Program-made: the position numbers and the translations under genes
Source: Daphnia pulex
Lineage: Eukaryota > Arthropoda > Branchiopoda > Diplostraca > Daphniidae
DNA length: 64,000 bases
NCBI RefSeq assembly: GCF_021134715.1
Contig: NC_060021.1
Span: 10,448,501-10,512,500 of the forward strand
Direction of reading: 5' to 3'
In this document: positions 1 to 13,250 of the stretch, piece after piece
How positions within the stretch are numbered: position 1 is the stretch's first letter
Layout of the letters: each line of letters opens with the position of its first letter
Notes under the pieces: generated by a model
Database searches by the model: none
The model's input: only the letters and a program-made list of their open reading frames with translations
What the model was told of the DNA's origin: nothing

Positions 1-1476
1 ATCGTGAGGGCTTTTTTTTCTACCAAGGTCGTTTTCTCTCCGCCTAACTGTTCTCCGTGCTGGCTTATCATCTCTCACTGACGTTGCCGCCGGTGGGTAC
101 TTGCGTTCGCCTTTGTGCTCAGGTGCCAGCAGACAACCAGTGGTATAGCGTCTACCGAACGCCGACTGCATGAGCGATCGAACGAGTTATAATAATAATA
201 AAAAAAGAGAAGCGTCAGCTGGCTAGTGGTGGTGGTGTTGTATTTACACGAGCGCGTAGTACACCAGCTACCACCGAAATGAAAAGGCGAATAGGCCATG
301 TCCGTTAGTTGAACCTTTTGCTGCGTTCCAATTTATTACTATGCAGTCCGGGCGATGACGGCCAAACCATTTTATTTTCTTCTTCTTCTTTCAAGTCATT
401 CGCTCCGACTAGACTCGCTGGCGTATAATGTCGACTTGGAATATGGCCCTTCTGGCATGTAGCATAATGGAGCAGTTCATCATTTTATTTATTTATTTTT
501 TTTTTTCGGTGGGTCCGGTTGTTCGAACGACTCCCAAGATCGTCTCGGAATATTTTTAGTCTTTATTTTTCTCTCTCGAAAAGTTATTAGTAGCGCAATC
601 CGCTAGAATATCAAGAACTCAAAAATCATTCACGCGCAACGGGATTTTTCAGCGGTGGATTTTTATTTTTTGTTTTTTTTGTTTCTCTCCACTTCTGTTC
701 AACTCCACCAGGAAAAAAACGACGTAGTCACTAGAGCGAACCAACGGCAATATAATAAGCTTGGCTATATTTCGTGAGCGGCCTATCAATTTCCCGTAAG
801 CGTGAGCAGACTTCTTCTCGAACCGTCTATAAAACAATCAAATCGCATCTTCTTTTTATTAGGGATTTTTGTTTCCTTTGGGTTTTTGTTGTCTGTGTCA
901 AGTTTCCATCTTCTTTCGAGATTTCAATCTGGCGCCAAAAATTCGTTAACTTATTTTTCTTTTTTGAAGGGGAGAAAAAAAAAGAACTTTGCGTTCACTT
1001 GGTCGCTCGATTTCACTTTTCCCTCCCTGTCTTTTTTTTTTATTTCTAAGGTTTCGTTGCGTCTACATGACTCTCGTGCTATCTGCGTGTATATATTTTT
1101 GTATTCTTGTACGAAACGAACGCTCACCCGGTCACTTTCTCTTCTCAGCATCCCCTCCGCATTTTTACCGGAGAGAGAGAGGCCAGGAACAAAAACATCC
1201 CATTGTATTGATACTCCTCTTTTCTATGTCCCTCTCTCTCCTTTAACCCTTTCTATTTTTCCTTGTTGTTGTCCCAACCATCTTGCCCCCCGGATATAAC
1301 ATGCACAGAAAACGTTAGTGACTTGGGTCGTATTTTATTACATCTCTCCATCTACCCCATTTGAAAAGAAGAAGAAAAAAGAGAGACAAGTTGAATGCAT
1401 TAACCAAGATGTATACTCATATGTGTGGCATCTTGTTTTTAAAAATAAAAATTTTTCTTCGTGTTGGGCACCCCAG
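1..1476. other. 5' flank or intron of the RhoGEF gene, no exon recognised
   Basis: No coding exon could be supported here. The stretch is T-rich and pyrimidine-rich with many homopolymer runs, like the introns further in. The first recognisable exon at 1477 starts in phase 0 inside a spectrin-like segment, and PLEKHG4-type proteins have more sequence upstream. The real 5' exons therefore probably lie before the window or in short exons I cannot recognise. Open frames in this part have low-complexity translations and look like chance. Confidence 0.5.
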
Positions 1477-4400
1477 AAACAAATCGTCAAAGGCAAGGAA
1501 CTGCTGGAAGACTTGCAGCGGGATTCCGGCGTCGCTACCACGTCGGCCTCCCTGACTCCCGCTGAGTCGAGAGACGAACAGCCGGCGGTCGCCGAAACCG
1601 ACTCGAGCGTTGGGCGTACACGACCCAGCAGCAGCAGCAACAACAACAGTAACAGCAGCATCCTCGACCTTGCCTCTTCGTTGCAGACTCAGCTGTCCAA
1701 GTTCGGTCACCGACTGGACGACACCCGCGAGCGACTTGAAGATACCTCCCGTTGCTACGAACTCCTTGACAAGGTAAAGAGAAAAAAAATAAACTACAAA
1801 TTTTTTTTCATTTCTACTTCAGTGCAGGCCGATAAAACACCTCGCCAGCCATCTTGATTTTTTTTTTTTCGGGGGTTTCTTTTGTGTGGATAAAGCACGA
1901 TATTAAAAAAGAAAATCTCATAGAGTTTCCTTGGAAATTTTTATTTATCGTCGTTGTTTGAATGCGCTGATAAGTGGAACGCGAGAAAACGGTTGTTATT
2001 TGTTCCATCCCCATCGTCCATATTTTTTTTATTTTTTTTTTTGTTTTGTTTATTATTTGAATAGCACGGAAATGAGTGGCAAAGTAGCTCCCTTGACTTG
2101 AGAACCAGGCGGGGAGAAAGAGAGGAAGTCTAAAAGGCAATTGTTGTTTATACGATTATATTTCGCCTTTCAGAAGAATGAGAGGAGACTCTTGGTTATT
2201 CTCCGCCTTTTTCTCCTACAACAAACAGTTATTTCGTTATTCTTTCTATCAAACAAGACTTTTTTTTCTTGTTTTTTTTTTTCGGAATATTTTATAAACA
2301 TTCACGGAGCCGAAAGACGCGGAGGAACGCCTTTCACGGGCAACTTGCCTCACTGATTTCGCCACAGGACGACGGGTATGCGGCTGCTTCCTTCCTCCAT
2401 TGTTTCTCAATCCTCCACCCACTCCGTTCAGCTCGGCTGTGTCACGGGCCAGGCAACACTTGACACATCCTGCGTCATTGGCCCGTTGCGCGTTTTTATC
2501 TCGCCGACATTTCGGCAATCAAGATCCCTATCGAATCTTTAGACATTTTTCTCCATTGCGTGTCCTTGTAGTCCACGGATGGCTTTGAACTGCATCTATA
2601 AATATTTGGTAAAATTTAGAACTTTGAGAATGTCATCAAAGAAGAGCTCTGTCTTCCAGGTTTCAACTTTTGTTTCTAAGAACAAAATTGGAGACTGGAA
2701 TATATATGATAAGACAAATTTTTTGGTTTTCTGATGTAACGTTTTAAGGACTGTAATATAGCCTTTTGTATATTTGGGGTGAAGAGTGTGTTGTTGTTGT
2801 TGTTCCTGCCCGAGGGAAGGGAGAAACTTTCCCTTTCCATCAGTTAGCTAAGAGAAAATAACTGGTAACAACCTTGAGTAGATGTGGCTAGAGAGAGAAA
2901 GACGACCTCGAAGGCTATTATCCAATTCTCGGTGGCGAGTCGCGGGTTAAAAAAAAATTATTAACTGCCTTTGAAGAGAAGATGGAAAGAACGAGGAATG
3001 CAAATGAAGGACGACTTTCTCCTTTGTTGAACAATGAGACGATTCTAGCCAAAGTAATAACCCTTTATTTTCTTTATGTTTGTCGAACCACAAAGGCCTA
3101 CGAATGGGGCGTAGAGGCTATGAAACTAGCTTCGAAACTCAAGCTGGACCAGCAACCTTGTCCTCCGTCCGTGGCCAGTCACCTTCTTCACCAGGTGGAT
3201 GCGTTCCTATCGGCCGCCGATAAGGTGTCGCATCCAACCGCACTAGAAGACCTCAACACCCTGGCTCGCAAGCTAGACAATCCGAAATTACTCGACCAGT
3301 GCAAGGTAACTCGACCGATAAAACAAACTGTCTCCGTTCTTCTTGTTTTTTTGTCCATTTCGAAATTTTTCTCTCTCCCTCGAGCTCGATGAATTCATTT
3401 ACCATTGCTATCATTCTTGTCATACCAATGCATGTATATATTTTTTTTTTAACGAGTTCCGATCAAGATGTCAACTGACGTTTCAACAAATCATTTAAAA
3501 AGATTTAATTGGTAAATTCCAAGGTAAAATCAAGTTCTTGTTTTCAAACCTTGAAAAAAGAATTAGCCAGTTATTTTTTCCCCTTGGTCGATTTCCTATT
3601 GAAGTTACATAATCAACTTCTATTCATGAATTTGTTATTTTTTTTCGCTCAGTTGGCTCAGAACAGATGTCAAGAAACTATGGAGCTGCTGGAATTTCGC
3701 CGAAGAATCTTGACCGATTACGTCAAGGAAGATGAAATCAAACGACAGGAACAACAACAGCAGGTGCAGCAACAGCAAGACAAACATGAGGTAGAATTCT
3801 AAAGATTAACAAAAAGTGATGAATTGGGATTGAGAAAAACAATGAATATTAATTACAATTAAGTGTTTCTTATTATCATAGGTCTGTAGAATCATTTTGC
3901 TAGCAGTAATAGTAAAGAAAAACAATCAATTAGCATAGAAAGCCACACCTAGTTAGCTTAATAAGCCAGCCGGAGATACCAGAAGATTTATCTCTTTGTT
4001 TTGATAGGTCGAATCGAATATCTACGAGAACGTAGCCGAGTTGAATGCTTCGTCAACCTGCGAGGACAAAGTGGATGGATGCAGCAACAAGGACTTCCCT
4101 GTCTGGAAGAAGAACGACGCCGGCAGCCAGTCGGTGAGGGCAGCAGACGGCAACAATTGTGTTTTGTTGCGTGTCAAAAAGAATTCTAGCCCTGATGCGT
4201 TAGCGAAACAGACGCAACAACAGCCAAGTTCTAGCTTGGCCGCCTATCCGCCGCATCCGCTACGCGGGACAACTTCTTACAGTTCAGGAACGTCACTCTC
4301 CAGCTACGCCTCATCGTCGACCAGCTGGAGCTCGCGAATGAAGTTGGCCATGAACCGGAAACTCTCATCGACCGGCACTGAACCAACATTGCCTGTCGAC

Positions 4401-6920
4401 GATGTTTCGGATGAAAGCAAGATGGATAAGTAAGAGTTGTTTTTTAATTGGCTATCCGCTGCGAGGAAATTGCGAATTGGACTGATTGAATGATTGATGG
4501 ATTAGGAATGGAGTGAACAGTACGGGTAGTAAAACAGAAGAGGAAGAGGATCACTCAGAGGATGTTTCCGTCTGCCAATCTCCAATTTCCGTCAACAGCC
4601 ACTTGCAGTGTCGAGCTTCATCCATCGACTTGTCCTTACCCATTGCCGAAATGCAAGAATCAGGATTCACCGAGGACAACATTAAATCTCAAAAGTAAAA
4701 TTATTTTCCTAAATTTAATCAAATAATTTTTTTTAAATTAACAATAATTCATGTCTTTATTACTAGGACTTTGTTTCTCATCATGCGAGAAATGATTCAA
4801 ACTGAGCGCGATTATGTCCGCTCGTTGGAGTATATAATAGAGGTAGGAATTCAGCCGTAATAATAACTCGATTCATTTTCTTTTCTCGTACGTGTGAAAA
4901 TAACACAATTTCGTAACAAGAGATTAATGAGGGTGTGCTTGTATAACCACAATTTTTTTAGAATTATATCCCGGAACTGTCACGCGAGGATATACCCCAA
5001 GCCCTGCGTGGCAAACGCAATGTCATCTTTGGTAACATTGAAAAAATCTACGGCTTCCACCACCACTACTTCCTGCGTGAACTGGAGCATTGCCACAATG
5101 TACCCTTCCTAGTGGGCCAGTGTTTCCTCCGACACGAACAGCATTTCTATCTCTACGCCCTCTACAACAAGAATAAACCTAAATCCGACGCTCTGATGGC
5201 TGAATATGGAACGGCTTTCTTTAGGGTATTCACAGATATAATAGAATTCAAACAAAACATTCGGTTCACCGCTATGGCTTCAATGTAACTCACTGACACT
5301 TTGTGTCGTTCTTTCTTTGTTTTTTGTTTTTTAAATTTTTTCAACAGAGGAAGCAGACAGAATTGGGAGATAAAATGGATTTGGCGAGTTATTTGCTCAA
5401 ACCAGTCCAGCGAATGGGCAAATACGCCTTGCTGTTGAAGCAGTTGCTTAAAGAAAGTGGTGACAAGGAACCTGAATTTGTCGACCTTTTGGGGGCTGAG
5501 CAAATGGTTCGTTTTCAATTGCGTCACGGCAACGACCTGCTGGCCATGGATTCGCTTCGAGACTGTGACATCAACGTCAAAGAGCAGGGCCGTCTGCTGC
5601 GACAAAGCGAGTTCTATTGTTGGCAGGGTAGAAAGAAGGGACTTAGACACGTTTTTCTCTTTGAGGATCTCATCCTCTTCAGCAAGGCCAAACGCGATCC
5701 AGAACGCAAAGTACGTATCAGATTTGATAGGATTTGTACAGTGAAATGCAGTCAAATTAATCTTACTTGTTTCTACGATAGAATCTGGATATTTATATCT
5801 ACAAGCATAGCATGAAGACATCCGACATTGGTTTCACAGCCAAAATGGGCGAATCAAGTACCAGGTTTGAAATATGGTTTCGAAAGCGGAAGCCAAACGA
5901 GACGATTGTCATGGAAGCAACAAATCCAGACATCAAACAGACTTGGGTTGAAGACATCAGTCGCATTCTCTGGAAACAAGCGTTAAGAAATAGAGGTAAA
6001 CTATCCATTTTATCGTTCTGGCCTTCTTCAATACTCTTAATTCAAATGTTATTCAAACAGAATTACGTATGACTGAGATGGCGGAGATGGGAATTGGTAA
6101 CAAACCGTGTTTAGATATCCGACCAAGTCAGGATCAAATTAATGATCGATCCATCAGTTACGCGCAATTAGCTAAAGGTATTAAATTGCATTCCCGATTT
6201 GTCCCCCTCTAGATCTCAAATAAAATTTCAATACATTTTCCCCTTGAATTTACAGCACCGAAATTTCGACATTCTGTATGTGGATCAATACTTTCGGACA
6301 GTCGGAGCAGTAAGCGGCCTCACTCGATAATCTCAGTCAGTTCCTCTGCCTCTTCGGCCTCATCCGGAAGCGGGAGTGTCAATGACAATCGTAGTTCCAA
6401 CAGTAACGGACATCAAGATTCGCCAGCATCAACTGCTTTAGTAGCCAATCTACACAATCACAGATCAAAAACCAACCAAAGCCAATGCTCTGCAGGTAAT
6501 TGTTTGCCTTGTGCGGAATATAACGTGAAAGAAAACGTGTAAAGTTGAGATGTGTAACCGCTAATTTTTTTTCATATTCTCCTCGGAATGTAGAGTCGGG
6601 AATTTTAGCCGACCTGTCGATGAGCTATGACGACCCAGAATCGGGCCACTGCCGTATCGGAAGATCTGACAGTTCCATTACCACCGAGTCCGTTGATTCG
6701 GTAACGCTATCTCCGTCGTCACCTCTGACCTCATCCAAGTCATGTCCGTACCCGAGTATGACGCCTATTTCTCTCTATGTGAATAACAAGTTGATTCCCA
6801 TTACTCCTTCGCCGTCTCACAAGAACATGCCCATGACTGAGGTAATTAACCTACAATAGTAATTTATTCAAATAAGTAACTAACCGTTTGTTTTTATGAT
6901 GCTTTCCCGTTTAGATGTAG
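1477..6920 (+). CDS. PLEKHG4: PLEKHG4/puratrophin-1-like Rho guanine nucleotide exchange factor (3' part of gene)
   Basis: Thirteen exons join in frame: 1477-1773, 3096-3305, 3653-3790, 4008-4429, 4506-4694, 4767-4842, 4962-5225, 5348-5710, 5782-5995, 6061-6177, 6256-6495, 6594-6841, 6915-6920, giving 927 residues to a TAG. The first three exons are a helical spectrin-like segment (LLDKAYEWGVEAMKLASKL). Then comes a low-complexity Ser/Gln linker. A DH domain starts near residue 419 (LIMREMIQTERDYVRSLEYI) and includes the conserved LLKPVQRMGKYALLLKQLL helix. A PH domain follows, ending near WVEDISRILWKQALR. The tail carries MGIGNKPCLDIRPSQDQIND, a motif I associate with the puratrophin/PLEKHG4 group. 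Known role of the family: DH-PH proteins load GTP on Rho GTPases at the membrane and cytoskeleton. The 5' end is missing from the window. The last coding exon holds only ATG TAG. Assignment to DH-PH RhoGEF is firm; the PLEKHG4 subgroup is likely. Confidence 0.9.
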
Positions 6921-7138
6921 ACGACGGCAGATGGAATTCGAAACAACAGTTTTCCTTGTCCGCCAACCTCGCCAGCTTGTACATAAGAAACCGATCGCAA
7001 GACTACAACAACGTTTTGAAAATATGTTTAAACTAACTTCAGTTTATGATTCTCTCTAGTTTCTTTTTGTTGTTTTGCTTCACTAACTCGTCCATTCGCT
7101 ACGGAATTCATGATGCTAGATTATTATTTACCAATAAA
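6921..7138 (+). terminator. 3' UTR and polyadenylation signal of the RhoGEF gene
   Basis: A short 3' UTR follows the stop. AATAAA lies at 7133-7138, about 210 bases downstream, in an A-rich setting. No further exon of this gene is needed. Confidence 0.65.
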
Positions 7139-8788
7139 AACAATGAAAAATAACTTAGCGTCCATTATCTTGTTCAATTGAAACCCATCTATCTAACAAT
7201 CGTCGTTTTCGTGGTAATTCAGTTGATGGCAAAACGTTTGTAATAGTACAGCGCAGCAAATGGAATACAGGTAAACAAAAAGTTGAGAACACAAAATTTG
7301 AAATATTAGAATTAATCATTTATACTTGTCGTAAACAGTTGGCACGAGAAAGTGCTTATCAATCAACTGTAATCAACAAACGTAACCCACGTAGCTTATA
7401 CTCTTTTCTATGGCAAGAAGCAAACTGAGGTGAGGGTTTAAAAAGGGCGACGGATGAGAGAAAATGCCCGAATTTTGGTTTCCAACCCTATGGAGGTTGA
7501 GTATTTCATTCTTTCTAAGTATTGAAGCCGACTACTTTTCTAACGGAACTGTTCAACGTATGTTAAGCTTTATATCGCAGCCTTGCAGTTTTATTCAAGG
7601 TGACAGCAGTTTCTTTTTACAGGTCACTGACCGTAGGTACCTATAAACTAAAAGTAAGGTCACATAAAATGTTAAATCCCATCCCTTGTGGGTTCGTGAG
7701 GCCCGACAGTATCCATAGGACTGCGGAGAATTCAAGAACAAGTTTAAAATCGCTCTTCTGTTCCTCCAGCTAGATGCTGGGTCTGCTTGTGCTTGTGAGT
7801 GTCTACATAATTTTCATCGGTTTTTACTGTCTTACTTAGGTTATTCGTCAAAATTTTTAAAGAATAAGCAACGTTAACAAACATATTTGGATTTCTGAAA
7901 AGGTAAGTTTGTTTGAATTTGAACACTTTAACTTATTTAATTTCAATATTTTTTCATTGTTTTGGGCAAACGAAACGTACATGGGTTTTTTTGGCGGGGG
8001 GGGGGGTTAAAGCGTAGAACGCTCTTTCGTGCCATCTGCCGTTGTGAAAGAAAGCTTCTGGAAACTATAAACAGTTGAGAAGTCAGAACTAACTCGCTAC
8101 TTGACAGCGCGCCTTTAAACAGAAACAAGATAAGCTATCCAAATAGTTTGAACTGATACGACTCAAAAGGTCGTGTCAAGGGTTAAAGCCGCTTTCAGCA
8201 TCCCAAGTTAGAATTGTTCTACAAAATTTGTCCTTGTGAAATCATTTAGACAGCAATCGTGACATTACGGTACAGGTTTGAAAATTTGAAAATTTCTCTG
8301 TACCATTGAACCGGCCATCGTATTTTTTCACCATATATACTTCGTTGCCTTTGTTTGTGGGCGTTTTTACTCACGAGATATTCATGTTATTCGAGACGTG
8401 CCACAGCATTTATACTATTCGTCAGCTTTGATTTGGTGTGAGTGGTGGTGAGTCTCAAAAAACATCATCGTAAAGAATTTTCTGTACGTTGTTGAATTTC
8501 TAGGGACATTTTTTTTTAAATTTATTTGCTCATCTGTAGTATTTATTATACTATATTGCAATATCTAAGAAATAGTTGTTTTTGTGTAAATATCAATCAG
8601 ATACAATTCTCATGGGAGTAGTGAAAAAACACCATTATCTTTTCTTTCCAAGAATCTTGTGTTTCCTATCCTACTAAGTCATTTTCTTGTTTGTTCTTGC
8701 CATCCTATTCATAAACCATCCCTTTACGAGACATTAAATGTGTGTACAAATTTCTAACCATAAATCAATAAATTTTTTCTTGTTGTAG
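7139..8788. other. Intergenic region and probable 5' UTR/promoter of the ABCG gene
   Basis: No coding exon was recognised. There is an 11-base G run at 7996-8006. A TATATA-like stretch near 8333-8339, followed by a good GTGAGT donor at 8448, could mark promoter and a non-coding first exon of the ABCG gene. That exon would splice to the acceptor at 8787-8788. This is an inference from spacing and splice consensus only. Confidence 0.35.
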
Positions 8789-8841
8789 GACACCTGCTGT
8801 CTTGGGTAGGATTTTATTCAGACGACGACGAACGTTCACGA

Positions 8842-11611
8842 ATGTCAAAAATGAAGGTATAATTTTCGCTTAATTTCTTAAATAAACAGCCAATACATTT
8901 ATTCAGTTTTCTTATGAAAAAATTATAATAATAATAAAATTTTAGGATTCGCAATATGAAGCTGTCCAAACCGGCGATAACCACGAGGTGATAATCCCAA
9001 TGACTGCCCCCTCATCACAGAAAATTACATATAGTTGGGAAAATTTGACGGCTTACGTCAACATGCCATCCGGTAGTTGCTTTAGTAGCTTGTGCAAAAA
9101 ATCGCCACCGATTCAAAAAAAGATTTTAGATAATGGTAAGCATAAACCCACATGTAAATTATAAAAAAAAACTGCTGCTTACATTCTCACTCTATAGTTA
9201 GTGGGGTTATTCAACAAGGAGAGTTCTTGGCTATCATGGGGGCTAGTGGAGCCGGAAAGACTACTCTTTTGAATTGTTTGACGTTCCGTAATACGGGAAA
9301 GCTCAGCATTATTGGAGAAAGATTCCTAAATGGTTCTGTCGTTAATCCTGACTCACTTGCCCGTATCTCTAGTTACAATCAACAAAACGACCTCTTTGTT
9401 GGTACACTAACTGTTAAAGAGACTCTTCGCTTTCAGGTATATTCTACGAAGCCCTTAGTTAAATTAAAAGTTTCGTGTTTTATCTACTTAAATGTTTTTA
9501 GGCTTTACTTCGAATGGATAAGCATTTAACATACGCCGAGCGCATGAATCGAGTCGAGGTAAGTTATTATATTTCCATCAATAAACCAATCAACTAACCG
9601 TTTAGAAATTAGGAAGTAATTGGTGAACTAGGGCTGACCAAGTGTGCAGACACTCTGATTGGTGAGCCAGAAAGAGCTATTAAAGGCATTTCTGGTGGTG
9701 AAAAGAAACGATTGGCTTTTGCTACGGAGGTAACGTCTGTCTCCTCCCATCTTGAAATCGTTATCTAATCTTAATTTATGAATCACCTAGATTCTTACCA
9801 ATCCCCAGCTTATATTTTGTGACGAACCTACTTCGGGGCTTGATTCTTACATGGCTCAAAATATCATTGAGGTATCAATTTAACTTTAATGATGCATTAC
9901 TTAGTTACGATTTCTCCAATGAAAAAAAATTATTTTACAACGTCCAGGTTCTTAAAAACATGGCTAACAAAGGTAAAGTGGTCGTTTGCACCGTTCATCA
10001 GCCGTCATCTCAAGTGTTCGCTATGTTCGATCACGTTTTGCTAATGGCCGAAGGGCGAGCGGCCTTCATGGGTCCTACGAGCAAAGCTCTTGATTTCTTC
10101 TCAAGTCAGGTGATTAAAAAGCACCGATATGGATGAGTTTAATGGCCGAAGTTTTGAAAAATGTTCGTTTTCGTAGGGTCTGCCGTGCCCACCGAATCAC
10201 AATCCGAGTGATTTTTATATCCACGCATTGGCTTCAATCCCCGGTCAAGAAGAGGAATCAAGTAAAAAGATAAAAGAAATTTGTGATGCATTTGAATCCT
10301 CCGAAATGGGGAAGGATGTTCTGCAAATGGTGAAAGATAATCAGCCCGTTGCAGCCAACACGAATGGTGGTGATTCGGTCTCAACTCCATCAAACATTCA
10401 ATTCAAACGGTCTCCCTACAAAGCTTCGTGGCCAACACAGTTCAGTACTGTACTTTGGAGATCTTGGACTACAGTCCTTAGGGAACCACGCGTTCTTCGT
10501 ATGAAGGCCGTTCAGACTATGGTATGATTGTTGTTATGTTATTTCTTAAAACATTGCTTTATTTTTATTAATTTTGCCCATCAGTTTGTTGCAGCTTTAC
10601 TTGCTCTAATTTACAAAGGGCAAACTATAACTGATGCTGACGACATCATGAATATTAACGGAGCTCTTTTCATCCTCTTGACCAACGCCACTTTTCAGAA
10701 TGTTTACGCTGTAGTTAACGTATGTATCGCGATATTTTTAGAATATCCTAAGTTTATAATATTTGTTTCTTGAATGACTGGTGATACCAATTTATTTGGA
10801 AATTTCAGGTTTTTGCCATGGAACAACCGATGTTCTTGCGTGATCACTTCAACGGAATGTAATGTTATTTTCTATTACTTTATTCTTATAACAATTTAAA
10901 TATTGCTTTATTTTAAGGTATCGAACAGATGTCTACGTTATATGTAAAATGCTGGCGGATTTTCCCTTCCAGTTATTATACTCTTTTCTATTCATCGCTA
11001 TCCCCTACTACCCTATCGGTTTTAATCCCGACATCAACAGATTTCTTATAACTGTGGCCATAATGGTTATTGTAGCAAGCGTTGCCGCATCATTTGGTAA
11101 TGCAAAATTTGTGTGTAAAAAAAGTAGTGCCATTTTAATGTATTTTTATTTTTAGGATATTTTGTTTCTTGTCTGGCTTCGTCTCCAAAGATATCTTCTG
11201 CCCTCTCTGCTCCTCTGATTATTCCTCTGATGCTATTTGGAGGTTTTTTCCTCAATAATGGATCAGTGCCAGTTTACTTTCAATGGCTACGCTATATTTC
11301 TTGGCTTATGTACGGTAATAGCGCTCTAACAGTCACTCAATGGCAGGGCGTAACATTTGATTCACCATTGTGCAATGCGAACCTCACTATCGCTGGCCAA
11401 ACATGTACTGGAGAGGACGTCTTGAATAGTCTCAACTTTGAACCGGTAAATCAAGCTTAGCTACTTCTTATACATACTCGATTTTCTAATGAAATACTGA
11501 ATATTGTTTAAACAGATTTACTTTTACCGCGATATTGGATGTTTGTTCGCACTAATGTTCGGTTTTCGGTTCTGTGCCTATTTGGCATTGCTCAAGAAAA
11601 CTACCCGCTAA
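8842..11611 (+). CDS. ABCG-family half transporter, white/scarlet type
   Basis: Thirteen exons join in frame: 8842-8856, 8946-9135, 9198-9436, 9502-9558, 9613-9729, 9791-9871, 9948-10109, 10177-10521, 10585-10719, 10809-10858, 10918-11096, 11156-11445, 11516-11611, giving 651 residues. The ATP-binding domain comes first: Walker [10 protein letters not shown] (83-91), Q-loop region YNQQNDLF, signature ISGGEKKR (from 193), Walker [14 protein letters not shown] (D217/E218), H-loop in CTVHQPSSQ (H250). The membrane domain follows from about residue 345 with several hydrophobic helices. A Cys-containing extracellular loop (CNANL..GQTCTG) precedes the last helix. Nucleotide-binding-then-membrane order and the length fit insect White/Scarlet/Brown half transporters, which pair to move eye-pigment precursors or other small substrates. 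Which member this is cannot be decided here. All catalytic motifs are intact. The start is the first ATG after the acceptor at 8788; a second ATG lies three codons later. Confidence 0.93.
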
Positions 11612-11709
11612 TACTGATTAGTCATGAAATTATGTTTTTGACTTGATGTCACAGTTGACACATGATTGCTTCATTTAATGGTTTTAACCCTTAATTTTTA
11701 AAATAATCA

Positions 11710-11715
11710 AATAAA
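11710..11715 (+). terminator. Polyadenylation signal of the ABCG gene
   Basis: AATAAA lies about 100 bases after the stop codon. The region to 12069 is otherwise AT-rich and is shared with the 3' end of the convergent DENR gene. For DENR, reverse-strand AATAAA at 11748-11753 or ATTAAA near 11994 are candidate signals. Confidence 0.6.
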
Positions 11716-12069
11716 CTCAGCGCGACTTTTAAATTCTCATTTAAAGTTTTATTGATTTTAATTAGCTATTTAGTAATTACTCTTTACCGTTTCTTGACTA
11801 CACTTATGTTTTCGCGCGATAGACATAAGGTATATCAGATTTCCCAGAAATCTTCTATGAGAACAAATTCATTATTACGATTTTTTTTCATTTTCATTTA
11901 CTAGATTTGCAGGGGGGGAGAAAAAATTAGGATAGTTTTATAATTTAAAGAGTGAAAGAAAACTATACCGAGAGCCCGAGATAGGGATCGATGTTTAATT
12001 TTGATTCAAATATAAAGTGTACCAACTTGTATATTTCCCAAAATGTCATTGCAAATGAATGAATCACAT

Positions 12070-12879
12070 TTACCGTTTAACTTCTCCAAGATCATCAATA
12101 GAATCTTCATCTATCTGAGACCATTTTTCTGGAAGAAGGTCAAATAGATCATCTTTAACATCACCTTGAATGACAATCTCGTCATCTCCTGTAACCGACG
12201 CTCCACACGCAAACTTTGTACCAAAGAATTTTGCTGCTGTCTTCAAATCAATATCTGTAACAAAGAAGTTCGCACTTAATCAAATATCATAAAAAATTCA
12301 ACTTGGTATTACCATATGATTTCAAACCAACAACACATGTGAGGCGCTTTCTCCCACGAGGAGCAACACTCAAACTGATTTTTTTTGGTCCACCCTCTTT
12401 CTTTTTAGGTTTTGAGAGCCCTTTACCTCCTCGTTTCTGTCTTTTCTTATCATCATCAGTTTCTTTCAATTCTTCTCCTTCATTCTCACCTAAACATGTA
12501 ATTTGAATGTGTTATTAGTTATTTGTCAGGAAATTAAGCACTAATTATATCAATTAAATACCAATTCTTGCTTGCTTGGCAAACTCAGAAGGTAAGTTTT
12601 TCTCAAACCACAACTTGCACTTCTCATGTTCTGCATAAAATTCGCAATACTAGACATGAAGTATGAAATTTTTAGACTAGAAAATGTCCATGTGTTGAAT
12701 GCATGATATTCTACCTCAGTTGGCAGTCCACAGTTGCCGCAGTATAGAACTGTCAATGGGTATTCCATATCTGGTTTCGGACCAACAGGCAAACCCGATT
12801 CAGTAACATAATACTGGGGTTTAACAGATACACCTGGAGCCTCTGCAGCATCGTCTAATACACCACATTCTTCAGACAT
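12070..12879 (-). CDS. DENR: Density-regulated protein, translation reinitiation/recycling factor
   Basis: Four minus-strand exons, in order of transcription, 12879-12715, 12649-12562, 12489-12313 and 12254-12070, join in frame to 204 residues; human DENR is about 198. The N-terminal half has the Cys-rich segment typical of DENR (C47, C50, C57, C66: [14 protein letters not shown], then [11 protein letters not shown]). A Lys/Gly-rich linker follows ([22 protein letters not shown]). The C-terminal SUI1/eIF1-like domain runs from [19 protein letters not shown] through [20 protein letters not shown] to the end (DIDEDS-like acidic end, EVKR). Known role: with MCTS1 it removes deacylated tRNA and 40S subunits after termination and supports reinitiation after upstream ORFs. 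The ATG chosen gives the canonical MSEECG start. The gene converges with ABCG and diverges from a putative non-coding transcript. Confidence 0.95.
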
Positions 12880-13250
12880 GATGATTTCTAAAGATAAAAT
12901 TACATAAATAATTATATGAAACATCAAGAAAATAAAATATTATAACTACGAACTTTATTTTTACTTCAGAGTTCAGGCTTTAAATCTAAACTCAACTTGA
13001 GAATATGTGGTGACGAGTGTGTACTTGTGTGACGTGTGTGGTTGTCTGGTCTGGCTGTCTGGCGTCTGCTTGCGTCTCAAGGCGTCCTGATGCTAAGGGC
13101 TGTCACTAGGTGGCTAAACATTTCAGTGTGTTTAGGGATTGAATTATTATTATTCAGCCCTGTGTATTGGTATTTTAGATGGGGGACGGGTCATCAAAGA
13201 TAAATTGGTAACACCTTTTCTTTTGACTCGTTCTTTTCATCGGAGACGCT
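12880..13250. promoter_or_regulatory. Probable bidirectional promoter region between DENR and a + strand non-coding unit
   Basis: This stretch separates the DENR start codon (minus strand) from the first donor of the + strand spliced unit at 13317. It contains GT-rich and CT-rich repeats (GTGTGTGG, CTGGTCTGG) and no TATA box. A pyrimidine tract near 13217-13238 (CTTTTCTTTTGACTCGTTC) resembles a TOP-type initiation site. A head-to-head arrangement is inferred. Confidence 0.35.

Noticed and set aside
802..1299. 165-aa open frame upstream of the RhoGEF exons
   Set aside because: The translation is Ser/Phe/Leu-rich and comes from pyrimidine-rich intron-like DNA; it lacks splice support and similarity.
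5162..5821. 219-aa open frame on the minus strand over the RhoGEF DH exons
   Set aside because: It runs antisense across well-supported DH/PH exons and their intron, a shadow of the real gene.
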